Source: an uncultured Planctomycetaceae bacterium
Lineage (GTDB): Bacteria; Planctomycetota; Planctomycetia; Pirellulales; UBA1268
Assembly (NCBI GenBank): GCA_903885565.1
Contig: CAISJI010000230.1
Coordinates: 69,177 to 133,176, forward strand
DNA length: 64,000 nucleotides
Direction of reading: 5' to 3'
This document shows, piece by piece, positions 34,643 through 42,269 of this stretch. Both the position numbers and the translations under genes were made by a program. How positions within the stretch are numbered: position 1 is the first letter of the stretch; the number at the start of each line of letters is the position of its first letter. The notes beneath the pieces were generated by a model. That model saw only the letters and a program-made list of their open reading frames with translations. It had not been told where the DNA came from and did not search any database.

Positions 34643-36253
34643 GTGAAGAAGCGATTGACATTTGGCTTTCTGCCGTGGGTTGCCGCCGCGGCGATCTGTT
34701 CGGGCAGCGGTTTTGCCCGCAGCCAGGACGCAGTGATCGAGGCTCCCGCTGCCGGTTCCGTGCTGGTGGGTGGTGCTGCTGAAGTGGCTGCCCCGGTTGC
34801 CGAGTCGGCGATCGTCGAGGGCGAGTCGGCAATCGTCGAGGGCGAGTCGGCTGCGATTGCCAGCGACGGCGTCTCCGCCGGTGCCTGCACGAAGACCGTG
34901 CAGCGTCGTGAGTGGGTGACTGAGATGCGTGACGTCAACGTCACGGAATATGCGAAGGAGCAGCGTGAGCGGTCGTACACCGTCACGAAGCGCGTTCCCC
35001 GGACCGAGCAGCGGACCCGTTCCTACACGGTCAACGTGCCCGAGACCCGGACCAAGTCGGTTGATTACACGGTGATGACAAGCGTGCCCGAGACCCGCAC
35101 CCGCGAGTACACGGTTCGCGTTCCCTACACCGAGCAGATCGAGAAGAACTACACGGTCATGGTGCCGGTCAAGGAAGAGAAGACCCGCAACTGGACGGTG
35201 AAGGTTCCTTACACCGAGTGCGTCGAGCAGGCGTACACGGTTATGGTGCCGGTGAAGGAAGAGAAGACGGCCAGCTACACGGTGAAGGTTCCCTACACCG
35301 AGCAGCGGACTGCCAGCTACACGGTGAATGTTCCCTACACCGAGCAGATCGAGCAGAGCTACCAGGTGCGTGTTCCCTACACCGAGCAGATGACCGGCTA
35401 CCGGACCGTGACCAAGCGCGTTCCCGTCAAGAGCATGAAGACGGTGACGGTGCGTGGCGGCCACTGGGAGACGGACGTCAAGGAAATCTCTGCCAACGGC
35501 AAGTATGACGCCGACGGCAATCCTTGCTGCCCGAAGACGGTCTGCTGCCGCAAGTGGGTTCCCACATGCGAGACCCGCGAGATCGAGTCGACCAGCTGGA
35601 AGTGCGAGTCGGAGCAGGTGCCCTACACCTACTGCGTGAAGAAGTGCCGGATGGAAGATCGGACCCGCACGGTCTGCGTGAACAAGAGCCGCTGTGAGAC
35701 CCGGACCCGCAACTACTGCGTGACACTGTCGCGCTGCGAGACGCGGACCCGCAATTACTGCGTCACGAAGATGGTGCCCGAGTCCCGCACCCGGACGGTG
35801 AAGATTCAGAAGTGCCGTGAGGAAGTCCGCACCGGCACCTACTGCGTCACGAAGATGGTTCCCGAGACCCGCACCCGTACCGAGTGCGTCCGCAAGTCCC
35901 GCTGTGAAACGCGGACTGCGAGCTACACGGTCAACAAGTGCGTGCCCGAGACCCGCTCCAAGGAAGTGTGCTACACGGTGATGGTGCCGCAGCAGCGGAC
36001 TGCCAACTACTGCGTCACGATGTATGACAACGTGTGCGAGACGAAGACCCAGTCCTACACGGTGTGCGTGCCGAAGTGCGTCACCAAGCAGGTGGCGGTC
36101 AAGGTTTGCCGCACGGTGAACGTGGAAGTTCCGGTTGATGCCTGCTCCGGCTGCACCAGCGACGCCTCGGGCGACGCCTGCGGCTGCACCGGCTCCGCCG
36201 GCGGCAAGAGCTGTGGCAAAGCCCGCAAGGGTCTGTGCCGGAAGGGTTGCTAG
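34643..36253 (+). CDS. YTV-repeat Cys-rich cell-wall protein
   Basis: A 536-residue exported protein. The signal peptide (MKKRLTFGFLPWVAAAAICS...) leads into an acidic, Ala-rich spacer with two copies of AIVEGESA. Then come many short repeats of about 18 residues: YTVxVPYTEQ units, then, in the second half, Cys-bearing versions such as YCVTKMVPETRTRT and CVNKSRCETRTRN. The mature protein has about 33 cysteines, and the end (CSGCTSD...) is Cys/Gly-rich. YTV proteins are planctomycete-specific and have been reported in the Rhodopirellula cell wall, presumably disulfide-linked. The start is GTG 34643 behind CCGGAGG. Codon use is very uniform, suggesting high expression. A terminator follows. Confidence 0.9.
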   Translation: MKKRLTFGFLPWVAAAAICSGSGFARSQDAVIEAPAAGSVLVGGAAEVAAPVAESAIVEGESAIVEGESAAIASDGVSAGACTKTVQRREWVTEMRDVNVTEYAKEQRERSYTVTKRVPRTEQRTRSYTVNVPETRTKSVDYTVMTSVPETRTREYTVRVPYTEQIEKNYTVMVPVKEEKTRNWTVKVPYTECVEQAYTVMVPVKEEKTASYTVKVPYTEQRTASYTVNVPYTEQIEQSYQVRVPYTEQMTGYRTVTKRVPVKSMKTVTVRGGHWETDVKEISANGKYDADGNPCCPKTVCCRKWVPTCETREIESTSWKCESEQVPYTYCVKKCRMEDRTRTVCVNKSRCETRTRNYCVTLSRCETRTRNYCVTKMVPESRTRTVKIQKCREEVRTGTYCVTKMVPETRTRTECVRKSRCETRTASYTVNKCVPETRSKEVCYTVMVPQQRTANYCVTMYDNVCETKTQSYTVCVPKCVTKQVAVKVCRTVNVEVPVDACSGCTSDASGDACGCTGSAGGKSCGKARKGLCRKGC

Positions 36254-36296
36254 TTGCTCGCTTCTCACGGTCCGCTCGTGACCGGGAGAAACAGTG

Positions 36297-36343
36297 AAAA
36301 CAGAGGGGGTCGGACGCCACGCGTCCGGCCCCCTCGCTGTTTT
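36297..36343 (+). terminator. Intrinsic terminator after the YTV gene
   Basis: The stem AACAGAGGGGG/CGGACGC pairs with GCGTCCG/CCCCC around a CAC loop and ends in GTTTT at 36339-36343. The arms are nearly perfect over about 17 bp. Confidence 0.88.
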
Positions 36344-36386
36344 GGCAGGTGGCAGGCTGTGGATGGAAGACGGTTGCCACCGACAG

Positions 36387-37208
36387 CTACGCTGCCGCTT
36401 TCGCGTCTGACTCCAGCCACACGCCCAGCCGCCGGCAGGCATCGGCGAAGATCGCACAGCCATGGCGATAGACCGGCTCGTCCACGGCATTGAGGCCCCG
36501 CAGGGCGGCGAGTTCCTCAGGCGAGAGCCCCTCCACATCGTGCTGGCCCGTGGCGCTGGCATTGAGTTGCGGTGCCCTGATCGATTCTGGCCGCCAACCC
36601 AACACGCGGCCAAAGAGTTGCAGCGAGGCGCGATGCGCTTCGCACAGCCCCACGGCGTTAAAACTGTTGAGCGCCCGAACGGCCGCGTCGTGCAGGCCGT
36701 AGTTCTCATCAAGATCGTAGAGCGCGTTCTCGAACCGGACGGAGGCCTCGCCATGAGCCCGAGCGCTCTCCCCGCGGCGCTGCAGCAAGGCCGCTGAAAA
36801 ACTCCACGACGCGAGGTACCGCGATTGAAAATTGGAGACGGTGCGCTTGAGCACCGGGTGGTTGCAATAGTCCACAATGCCCAGACCCCGGGCCACCCCG
36901 TAGAGCGGATGCTGCGGCTCCCGCTGCACATGGTTGATGTGTGACACGGCGCGGGCGATCGGCTCGCGGAGCATCGTAATCACCCTGGGCATCGACTTGA
37001 TCCACAGCGGCAACAGCCCGCCGAAATGCCCCGTCACCACCTTGGTGCGGGCATTGATCAGATAGCCCCGGGCCAGCAGATGATCCCACAAGAGCGGCGC
37101 GGAAGCGGCCTTGCCGCCGTACACCTGCTGCAACACCTGATGCACGCTGGTGCCCGATGTTTTGGGGATGTGGAGAAAGTAGATGAGATCGTGAGCCACG
37201 CCGCGCAT
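36387..37208 (-). CDS. Sulfotransferase (family 2-type)
   Basis: A 273-residue PAPS-dependent sulfotransferase. The 5'-phosphosulfate loop LHIPKTSGTS is at 12-21, and the 3'-phosphate site VITMLREPIARAVSHINH follows with the conserved Arg and Ser. Such enzymes sulfate carbohydrates; planctomycetes are rich in them together with sulfated polysaccharide genes. The ATG at 37208 has AGGAT eight bases upstream and gives the typical short N-terminus before the loop. It converges with the YTV gene and is divergent from the paralogue pair at 37529. There is no signal peptide, so it is likely cytoplasmic. Confidence 0.88.
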   Translation of the reverse strand: MRGVAHDLIYFLHIPKTSGTSVHQVLQQVYGGKAASAPLLWDHLLARGYLINARTKVVTGHFGGLLPLWIKSMPRVITMLREPIARAVSHINHVQREPQHPLYGVARGLGIVDYCNHPVLKRTVSNFQSRYLASWSFSAALLQRRGESARAHGEASVRFENALYDLDENYGLHDAAVRALNSFNAVGLCEAHRASLQLFGRVLGWRPESIRAPQLNASATGQHDVEGLSPEELAALRGLNAVDEPVYRHGCAIFADACRRLGVWLESDAKAAA

Positions 37209-37528
37209 GTTGCAGTATCCTGCCGACCCGCCAGCACCATATCCCCGAGTGCCAGCCCGCCACGGCAAGCTGCCGACGCTGTTGTATTCGTGGTCAGGGG
37301 GCTGCCACCTTGAAGGATTGTGAGGAATATGCCGAATTTTTGGCCCGGCCGACTCCGCGGCACGGCAGTCTCCACGCACTCTTCCCACACCGCCAGAGGT
37401 TGGCGGGCCGATACGCCCGGGATCTGTTGCCTGCTGCAGGGAGTCAACGTTGCCTTGCCCGAGCCGCCACGCCACAATTTGGGTTGTTCTCCCCTCCCCG
37501 GGCAGTTGGCCCCTCAAGAGCACCCACC
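37209..37528. other. Divergent intergenic region
   Basis: About 320 bases between the leftward sulfotransferase and the rightward paralogue pair. No repeat, convincing hairpin or small gene was seen. Both promoters should lie here, but I could not pick clear boxes. Confidence 0.3.
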
Positions 37529-38278
37529 ATGGCCCTCCCCAAGCGCTCCTCCGCTCCGTCTCCCTCCCCACAGTCAACCCCGCTGCGCCGCTATGCACCG
37601 CTGCTGGTGCTTGTCCTGTGCCTGCTGGGGGGTGGAGCCTGGTGGCTCGGCTGGCTCGGCCGGGCGGAGGATCCGCGGGTCACGGAACTGAAGCAGATGC
37701 AACGCGATTTGGCCAAGCAGTTTTCTCCCACGGAAGGTCCGAAAAACTTCACCGATGCCGCCGCAAGAGTGGCGGCAATCGGCACCGTGATGACCAAGAT
37801 GCAGAGCCTGCCTGAGGAACTGCGGCCACAGGCGATGGCGGAGGGGAGGTCGATCATGATGCAGTACATGCAGGCGCGGGTCGACGGCTACTTCGCCTTG
37901 CCCCCCTCGAAGCGCGATGCCTATATCGACGGCGAAATCCGCCAGATGGAATTCATGCGCAAGGCTTTTGAAGCGGGCCAAACGGCGATGCGCTTCATGG
38001 GGGTCGGCGGGGCGAGGCCTGGGGGCCAGCCTGCAGCGGGATCGAATGCGGCGGGGTCGACCGCGGCAGGATCGACCAAGACAGGATCGACCGCGGCGGC
38101 AGCGCTGCCGGCAGCACCTTCGCGACCGTCCGGCCCGATGGGCCGCGGCATGTCGCGCAAGGAGATGATCGACCGCACCACACCGCAGCAACGGGCGCAG
38201 TTCCAGGAATACTTCTCTCAAGTTGAACAGCGGCGCAAGGCGCTCGGCCTGCCCCCCGGCGGCGGCCCGCCCCGCTGA
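37529..38278 (+). CDS. Membrane-anchored unknown protein, paralogue 1
   Basis: A 249-residue protein with a basic N-terminus, one membrane helix (YAPLLVLVLCLLGGGAWWLG, about 22-41) and a helical outer domain rich in Met/Gln (DPRVTELKQMQRDLAKQF). An Ala/Gly/Ser/Thr low-complexity linker with repeated AAGST units follows, then a conserved end (SRKEMIDRTTPQQRAQFQEYFSQVEQRR). I recognise no family. It is a tandem duplicate of the next gene, sharing the DPRV.E..KM..DL start and the final .FIDRT.P.QRAQ block. Confidence 0.72.
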   Translation: MALPKRSSAPSPSPQSTPLRRYAPLLVLVLCLLGGGAWWLGWLGRAEDPRVTELKQMQRDLAKQFSPTEGPKNFTDAAARVAAIGTVMTKMQSLPEELRPQAMAEGRSIMMQYMQARVDGYFALPPSKRDAYIDGEIRQMEFMRKAFEAGQTAMRFMGVGGARPGGQPAAGSNAAGSTAAGSTKTGSTAAAALPAAPSRPSGPMGRGMSRKEMIDRTTPQQRAQFQEYFSQVEQRRKALGLPPGGGPPR

Positions 38279-38353
38279 TCCCTGCAGCCTGATGCAACCC
38301 GATCTCCACCCGTGCCGGCCATGCGGCCGAAACTGGAAAGTGTTTCCCTCGCG

Positions 38354-39064
38354 ATGTCGACAGCCTCCCAGCCACGTCTGGCCTCAGTCCCACGTCGCGA
38401 CAAGCCCCGGTTGCGGCGGCGCTTGGCGGTGGCAGCGATCCTGACGCTGCTGCTGGGGTTTCTGATTCTCTGGGGAGGCGGATGGGTGCGCTTCACCACC
38501 GATCCGCGGGTCGTCGAGATCCAGAAGATGCATCAGGATCTGGAGCAGAAATATGTCGAATCTGGAGGGCCCACAACGTTTGTCGAGGCAGCGGCGGGGA
38601 TCGCCGCCATGGGGCAGATCAGACAGAAGATGGATGCCCTCCCGCCACACCTGAAGCCCGCCGCAGAGAAGTCGGGCCAAGATCTCGTCGCGATGTACTT
38701 CCGGGGGCAGATGAATTCCTATTTCACCAAGCCGCCCCAGCAGCGGCAGGCCGAACTCGACCGCCAGATCCGACAGTTTGAAATGCTCCGCAAGGCGTGG
38801 GAGGCGAGCAACTCTTTGCTGAACATGATGGGGGGCAATCGGGGAGCACAAGCGGGCACTCCCGGAGGGCAGCCTTCCCAGACCAGCCAGCAGCGGCCCG
38901 CGGCGGCGGCGCCAGCCGCCCAGCCCTCCCCCAACGCGGAGGCCAACCGCATCCGCTCCCGCAAGGACTTTATCGACCGCACCAGCCCAATCCAACGTGC
39001 CCAATACAATGAATACAGAAGGGCGATGGAAGATCGTCGCAAGCAACTCGGCCTGAAGAATTAA
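38354..39064 (+). CDS. Membrane-anchored unknown protein, paralogue 2
   Basis: A 236-residue relative of the gene just upstream: a membrane helix (AVAAILTLLLGFLILWGGG, about 28-46), then DPRVVEIQKMHQDLEQKY, a Pro/Gln-rich linker, and SRKDFIDRTSPIQRAQYNEYRRAMEDRRKQLGL. The start at ATG 38354 is chosen by alignment to paralogue 1; in-frame starts at 38312 (GTG) and 38321 (ATG) would add 11-14 residues. It is 76 bases after its partner, so the two are probably co-transcribed. The function is unknown. Confidence 0.7.
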   Translation: MSTASQPRLASVPRRDKPRLRRRLAVAAILTLLLGFLILWGGGWVRFTTDPRVVEIQKMHQDLEQKYVESGGPTTFVEAAAGIAAMGQIRQKMDALPPHLKPAAEKSGQDLVAMYFRGQMNSYFTKPPQQRQAELDRQIRQFEMLRKAWEASNSLLNMMGGNRGAQAGTPGGQPSQTSQQRPAAAAPAAQPSPNAEANRIRSRKDFIDRTSPIQRAQYNEYRRAMEDRRKQLGLKN

Positions 39065-39106
39065 TTCCCGCAGAGCCCCCCTCCCTCTCCTTCACGGCGC
39101 GTCCTC

Positions 39107-39568
39107 ATGCACTACTGGCTGGTCAAAAGCGAGCCCACCGTTTTCTCCATTGAGGATCTCTCCCGGCAGCGAAACCAGACCACCGGCTGGGAGGGGGTGC
39201 GCAATTATCAGGCCCGGAATTTTTTGCGGGCTATGCAACTGGGCGACAAGGCGCTCTTCTACCACTCCAATGCCAAGCCGCCGGCGGTGGCGGGCTCGGT
39301 GGAGATCGTGCGCGCAGCCTATCCGGATGAAACCGCCTGGGATCCCAGCAGCGACTACCACGATCCACGAGCCTCTCCCGACAACCCGGTCTGGTCGCGG
39401 GTCGATGTGCGGCTGGTGGAGATATTTCCCCGGCAGGTGTCGCTCGATGAACTGCGCGGTCTCAAATCACTGGCGGGGATGGAATTGCTTCGCCGCGGCA
39501 GCCGCCTTTCGGTACAGCCCGTCACTGCGGCCGAGTTTCGCACCATTGAAAAACTGGCCCGCACGTGA
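39107..39568 (+). CDS. EVE domain protein
   Basis: A 153-residue protein of the EVE family. It starts MHYWLVKSEPTVFSIEDL, with QTTGWEGVRNYQARNFLRAM, GDKALFYHSN and VWSRVDVRLVEIF, the expected family motifs. EVE domains have a PUA-like fold that binds modified bases in RNA or DNA. The length is normal. It precedes the BioF-like gene by 60 bases on the same strand. There is no evident restriction or modification system next to it. Confidence 0.92.
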   Translation: MHYWLVKSEPTVFSIEDLSRQRNQTTGWEGVRNYQARNFLRAMQLGDKALFYHSNAKPPAVAGSVEIVRAAYPDETAWDPSSDYHDPRASPDNPVWSRVDVRLVEIFPRQVSLDELRGLKSLAGMELLRRGSRLSVQPVTAAEFRTIEKLART

Positions 39569-39628
39569 TTGCTTCTGGGCGGGGACTGCTTCCGCACGCG
39601 GCACGCTTCGGCGCGGCATAATGCACCC

Positions 39629-40843
39629 ATGCCCTGCTCCCCCACCCCCGCCACGCCTCCTCCCCGCCCTCCCGCGGCGCCACTGCCAGAACCCTTGGCC
39701 TGGATCGCCCCAGCCATGGAACTCCTGCGGGCAGAGGGACTGGAGCGGCCCGACCGCGTGCGCAGCGGACGGCAGGGCAGAGAGGTGGTGCTCGATGGAC
39801 GCTCCCTCGTCAACTTCGGTTCCAACGACTACCTCGGCTACGCTGGCGATGTGCGTCTCACCAAGGCTGCCTCCCGTGCCGCCTGTGCGGAGGGATTTGG
39901 CGCGGGAGCCAGTCCGCTGGTGAGCGGCCACTCGCAGGCCCATGCCGCGCTCGAAGCGGCGGTCGCCCACTTGCTGGATGTCGAGGCGGCGCTGGTGTTT
40001 CCCAGTGGGTTTGCTGCCAACACCGCCACTATTCCTGCGCTGGTCGGCCCGGGGGATTGTGTGGCCAGCGATGCCCGCAACCATGCGAGCATCATCGATG
40101 GCTGCCGGCTGTCACGGGCGGATGTGCGTGTCTATCCCCATCGCGACATGCTGGCCCTTGAGACACTGCTGGCCGAGTCGCGCGCCGAGCGGAAGTTGAT
40201 TGTCACCGACACGCTGTTCTCCATGGACGGCACGCTCGCTCCGCTGGCCGATCTGTGTGCCGTGGCCCACCGCCACGGCGCGATTCTGATGGTGGATGAG
40301 GCGCATGCCACCGGCGTTTTCGGCGCGCGGGGCAGCGGGTTAGTCGAGGCGGCCTCCTGCGCAAGTGGAGTTCACGTGCGCGTCGGCACATTCTCCAAGG
40401 CCTTGGGAGCAGCCGGTGGGTTTGTGGCCGGCAGCAGCCACCTGATCCACTGGCTGCGGCATACCGCCCGCGCCTGGATTTTTTCCACGGCCCATCCCCC
40501 CGCCGTGGCCGCCGCGGGCACCAAGGCGATCGAACTGCTGGCAGCCGAACCGCACCGGCGCTGTGAACTGCTCGCCACGGCAGCCGCATTTCGCGACGAT
40601 CTCACCCGTCAGGGTATCCCGCTCCACGGTGCCGCGGCCCACATCGTGCCAGTGGTGGCCGGGAGAGCTGAGGCGGCAGTGGCGCTGGCTGGGCGGCTGG
40701 CGGCGGCCGGGATGTTTGTGCCGGCCATCCGCCCCCCGAGCGTGCCGGATGGGCGGAGCCTCGTGCGGGCGAGCGTGGCTTGGCACCACACCCCGAACGA
40801 TCTTGAGCGGCTGGCCGCGGTCCTGCTGCAGGCGCGATCATGA
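39629..40843 (+). CDS. Alpha-oxoamine synthase (BioF-like)
   Basis: A 404-residue PLP enzyme of the 8-amino-7-oxononanoate synthase class. Motifs include NFGSNDYLGYAG, FPSGFAANTATIPALV, DARNHASIIDGCR, MVDEAHATGVFG and the PLP lysine in VGTFSKALGAAGG (Lys257). BioF condenses pimeloyl-ACP/CoA with alanine in biotin synthesis, but no other biotin gene is here and its neighbour is a flavin monooxygenase, so another acyl-CoA plus amino acid condensation is possible. birA is 12 kb away, which does not settle this. The first 20 residues are Pro-rich. It overlaps the next ATG by four bases. Confidence 0.85.
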   Translation: MPCSPTPATPPPRPPAAPLPEPLAWIAPAMELLRAEGLERPDRVRSGRQGREVVLDGRSLVNFGSNDYLGYAGDVRLTKAASRAACAEGFGAGASPLVSGHSQAHAALEAAVAHLLDVEAALVFPSGFAANTATIPALVGPGDCVASDARNHASIIDGCRLSRADVRVYPHRDMLALETLLAESRAERKLIVTDTLFSMDGTLAPLADLCAVAHRHGAILMVDEAHATGVFGARGSGLVEAASCASGVHVRVGTFSKALGAAGGFVAGSSHLIHWLRHTARAWIFSTAHPPAVAAAGTKAIELLAAEPHRRCELLATAAAFRDDLTRQGIPLHGAAAHIVPVVAGRAEAAVALAGRLAAAGMFVPAIRPPSVPDGRSLVRASVAWHHTPNDLERLAAVLLQARS

Positions 40844-42177
40844 CGCTCAAGCCGAGGCCATGGTGCGTGATCGGGGCAGGGCCATCGGGGCTCACGGCGC
40901 TGAAAAACCTGCTGGCTGTGGGCCTTCCGGCGGTCTGTCTGGAGCGGGAGGCGGGAGTAGGGGGGAACTGGAATTTTGGTTCTGGAGCCTCGAGCGTCTT
41001 TGCCTCCACGCGCCTGATCAGCTCCAAAACGCTCACCGCCTACACAGATTTTCCCATGCCGCGGGAATGGCCCACGCATCCCAACCATCAGCAGTGCCTG
41101 GAATACCTGCGGGCCTACGCTGCCCATTGGCAACTCCTGCCTCACATTCGCCCGCACTCCGCTGTAAAAAGCGTGCGCCCGGCTGGCAGGGATGGTGGCT
41201 GGGTGGTCGAGGTGGCAGAGCAGGGGGCTTTTGCGTGCGCAGGCTTGGTGATTGCCAGCGGCCACAACCGCGAGCCGCTGTGGCCGGAGATTCCGGGCAC
41301 GTTCTCCGGCAGCCTGCTCCATGCCTGCGATTACAAATCGCCAACAGAGCCGCTGCCGATCGGAGGCCGGCGCGTGCTCGTGATCGGCGGTGGCAATTCA
41401 GGCTGCGACATCGCGGTGGAATGCTCCCGCCATGCCGCGCACACCGTGCACTCCACCCGCCGGGGGTATTTTGTCGCGCCCCGCCAGATCCGGGGCCGGC
41501 CGGCCGATCTCCGTTTGGAGCGCCTGCTCAAGATGGGTCTGCCGCTGTGGCTGCGCCGCTTCCTCAGCCTGCGCGCCATCGACCACACCATCGGCCTCCC
41601 CTGGCGGCATGGGCTGCCCCAGCCCGACCACCGGCTGTGGGAAGCCCATCCGGTGATCAACGACTCCCTCTATGAGTGCATCGATTCCGGGCGCATCGTG
41701 CCGGCTGGTGGCGTGAAGGGCTTTGAGGGTTCCACTGTCGTCTTCGCCGACGGCACCCGAGAGGCGTTTGATATCGTGATCTGTGCCACCGGCTATCGGC
41801 TCGCGCTTCCCTGGATCGATCCGGAGAGTCTCTGCATGCGGCAGGGAATCCCCCAACTCTTTTTAAACATGCTCCACCCCCAGCGCGACGACATCGCCAT
41901 CTGCGGATTGATCCAACCCGACAGCGGACAGTGGGGGCTCACCGACCTGCAGGCTCAGGTCATCGCCAGAATGGCACTGGCCCGCACCTGCTCGCCGGCC
42001 GCTTCCGCCTGGCTCTACCGGCAGCGGCAGGCTGGCGGCAGCGAAGAGAGAGCCCGGGGGGGGATCCGCCACATCAACACTCCCCGCCATGCCTTGGAGG
42101 TGGAGCATTTTACCTACCGCCGGCAGATGCAACGCCTCATCGACGGACTCGACAGACGCCTGCGAAAAACCAGATAA
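40840..42177 (+). CDS. Flavin-containing monooxygenase
   Basis: A 445-residue FMO-type enzyme. The FAD-binding GAGPSG is at 12-17, then GVGGNWNFG, the NADPH-binding GGGNSG in RRVLVIGGGNSGCD, and a late ATGYRLALPWI motif, as in N-oxygenating flavin monooxygenases. The substrate is unknown. It is coupled to the BioF-like gene by an ATGA overlap, so the two probably act in sequence, perhaps oxidising the amino ketone product. The stop lies inside the left arm of a repeat that likely terminates transcription. Confidence 0.88.
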   Translation: MTLKPRPWCVIGAGPSGLTALKNLLAVGLPAVCLEREAGVGGNWNFGSGASSVFASTRLISSKTLTAYTDFPMPREWPTHPNHQQCLEYLRAYAAHWQLLPHIRPHSAVKSVRPAGRDGGWVVEVAEQGAFACAGLVIASGHNREPLWPEIPGTFSGSLLHACDYKSPTEPLPIGGRRVLVIGGGNSGCDIAVECSRHAAHTVHSTRRGYFVAPRQIRGRPADLRLERLLKMGLPLWLRRFLSLRAIDHTIGLPWRHGLPQPDHRLWEAHPVINDSLYECIDSGRIVPAGGVKGFEGSTVVFADGTREAFDIVICATGYRLALPWIDPESLCMRQGIPQLFLNMLHPQRDDIAICGLIQPDSGQWGLTDLQAQVIARMALARTCSPAASAWLYRQRQAGGSEERARGGIRHINTPRHALEVEHFTYRRQMQRLIDGLDRRLRKTR

Positions 42178-42258
42178 AAAGGTGCCGGCCACCAAATCTA
42201 CGTGGTTTGGGTCGTGTTCTTGCGCATCTTTCCCAGATTTGGTGGCTGGCACCTTTTT
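42176..42258. repeat. GGTGCCAGCCACC palindrome, copy B
   Basis: The arm 42176-42199 (AAAAAGGTGCCGGCCACC then AAATCT) pairs with 42235-42258 with one G/A difference, around a 35-base loop. It lies between the convergent monooxygenase and AsmA-like genes and probably terminates both. It matches copy A at 27900. Confidence 0.9.
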
Positions 42259-42269
42259 CGTTTTTTCGG

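Noticed and set aside
34568-36931. 787-codon open frame on the minus strand across the YTV gene
   Set aside because: It is the shadow of the highly repetitive YTV gene; the YTV frame has a signal peptide, ribosome site, family repeats and terminator, while the antisense product is an Arg/Leu/His-rich artefact.
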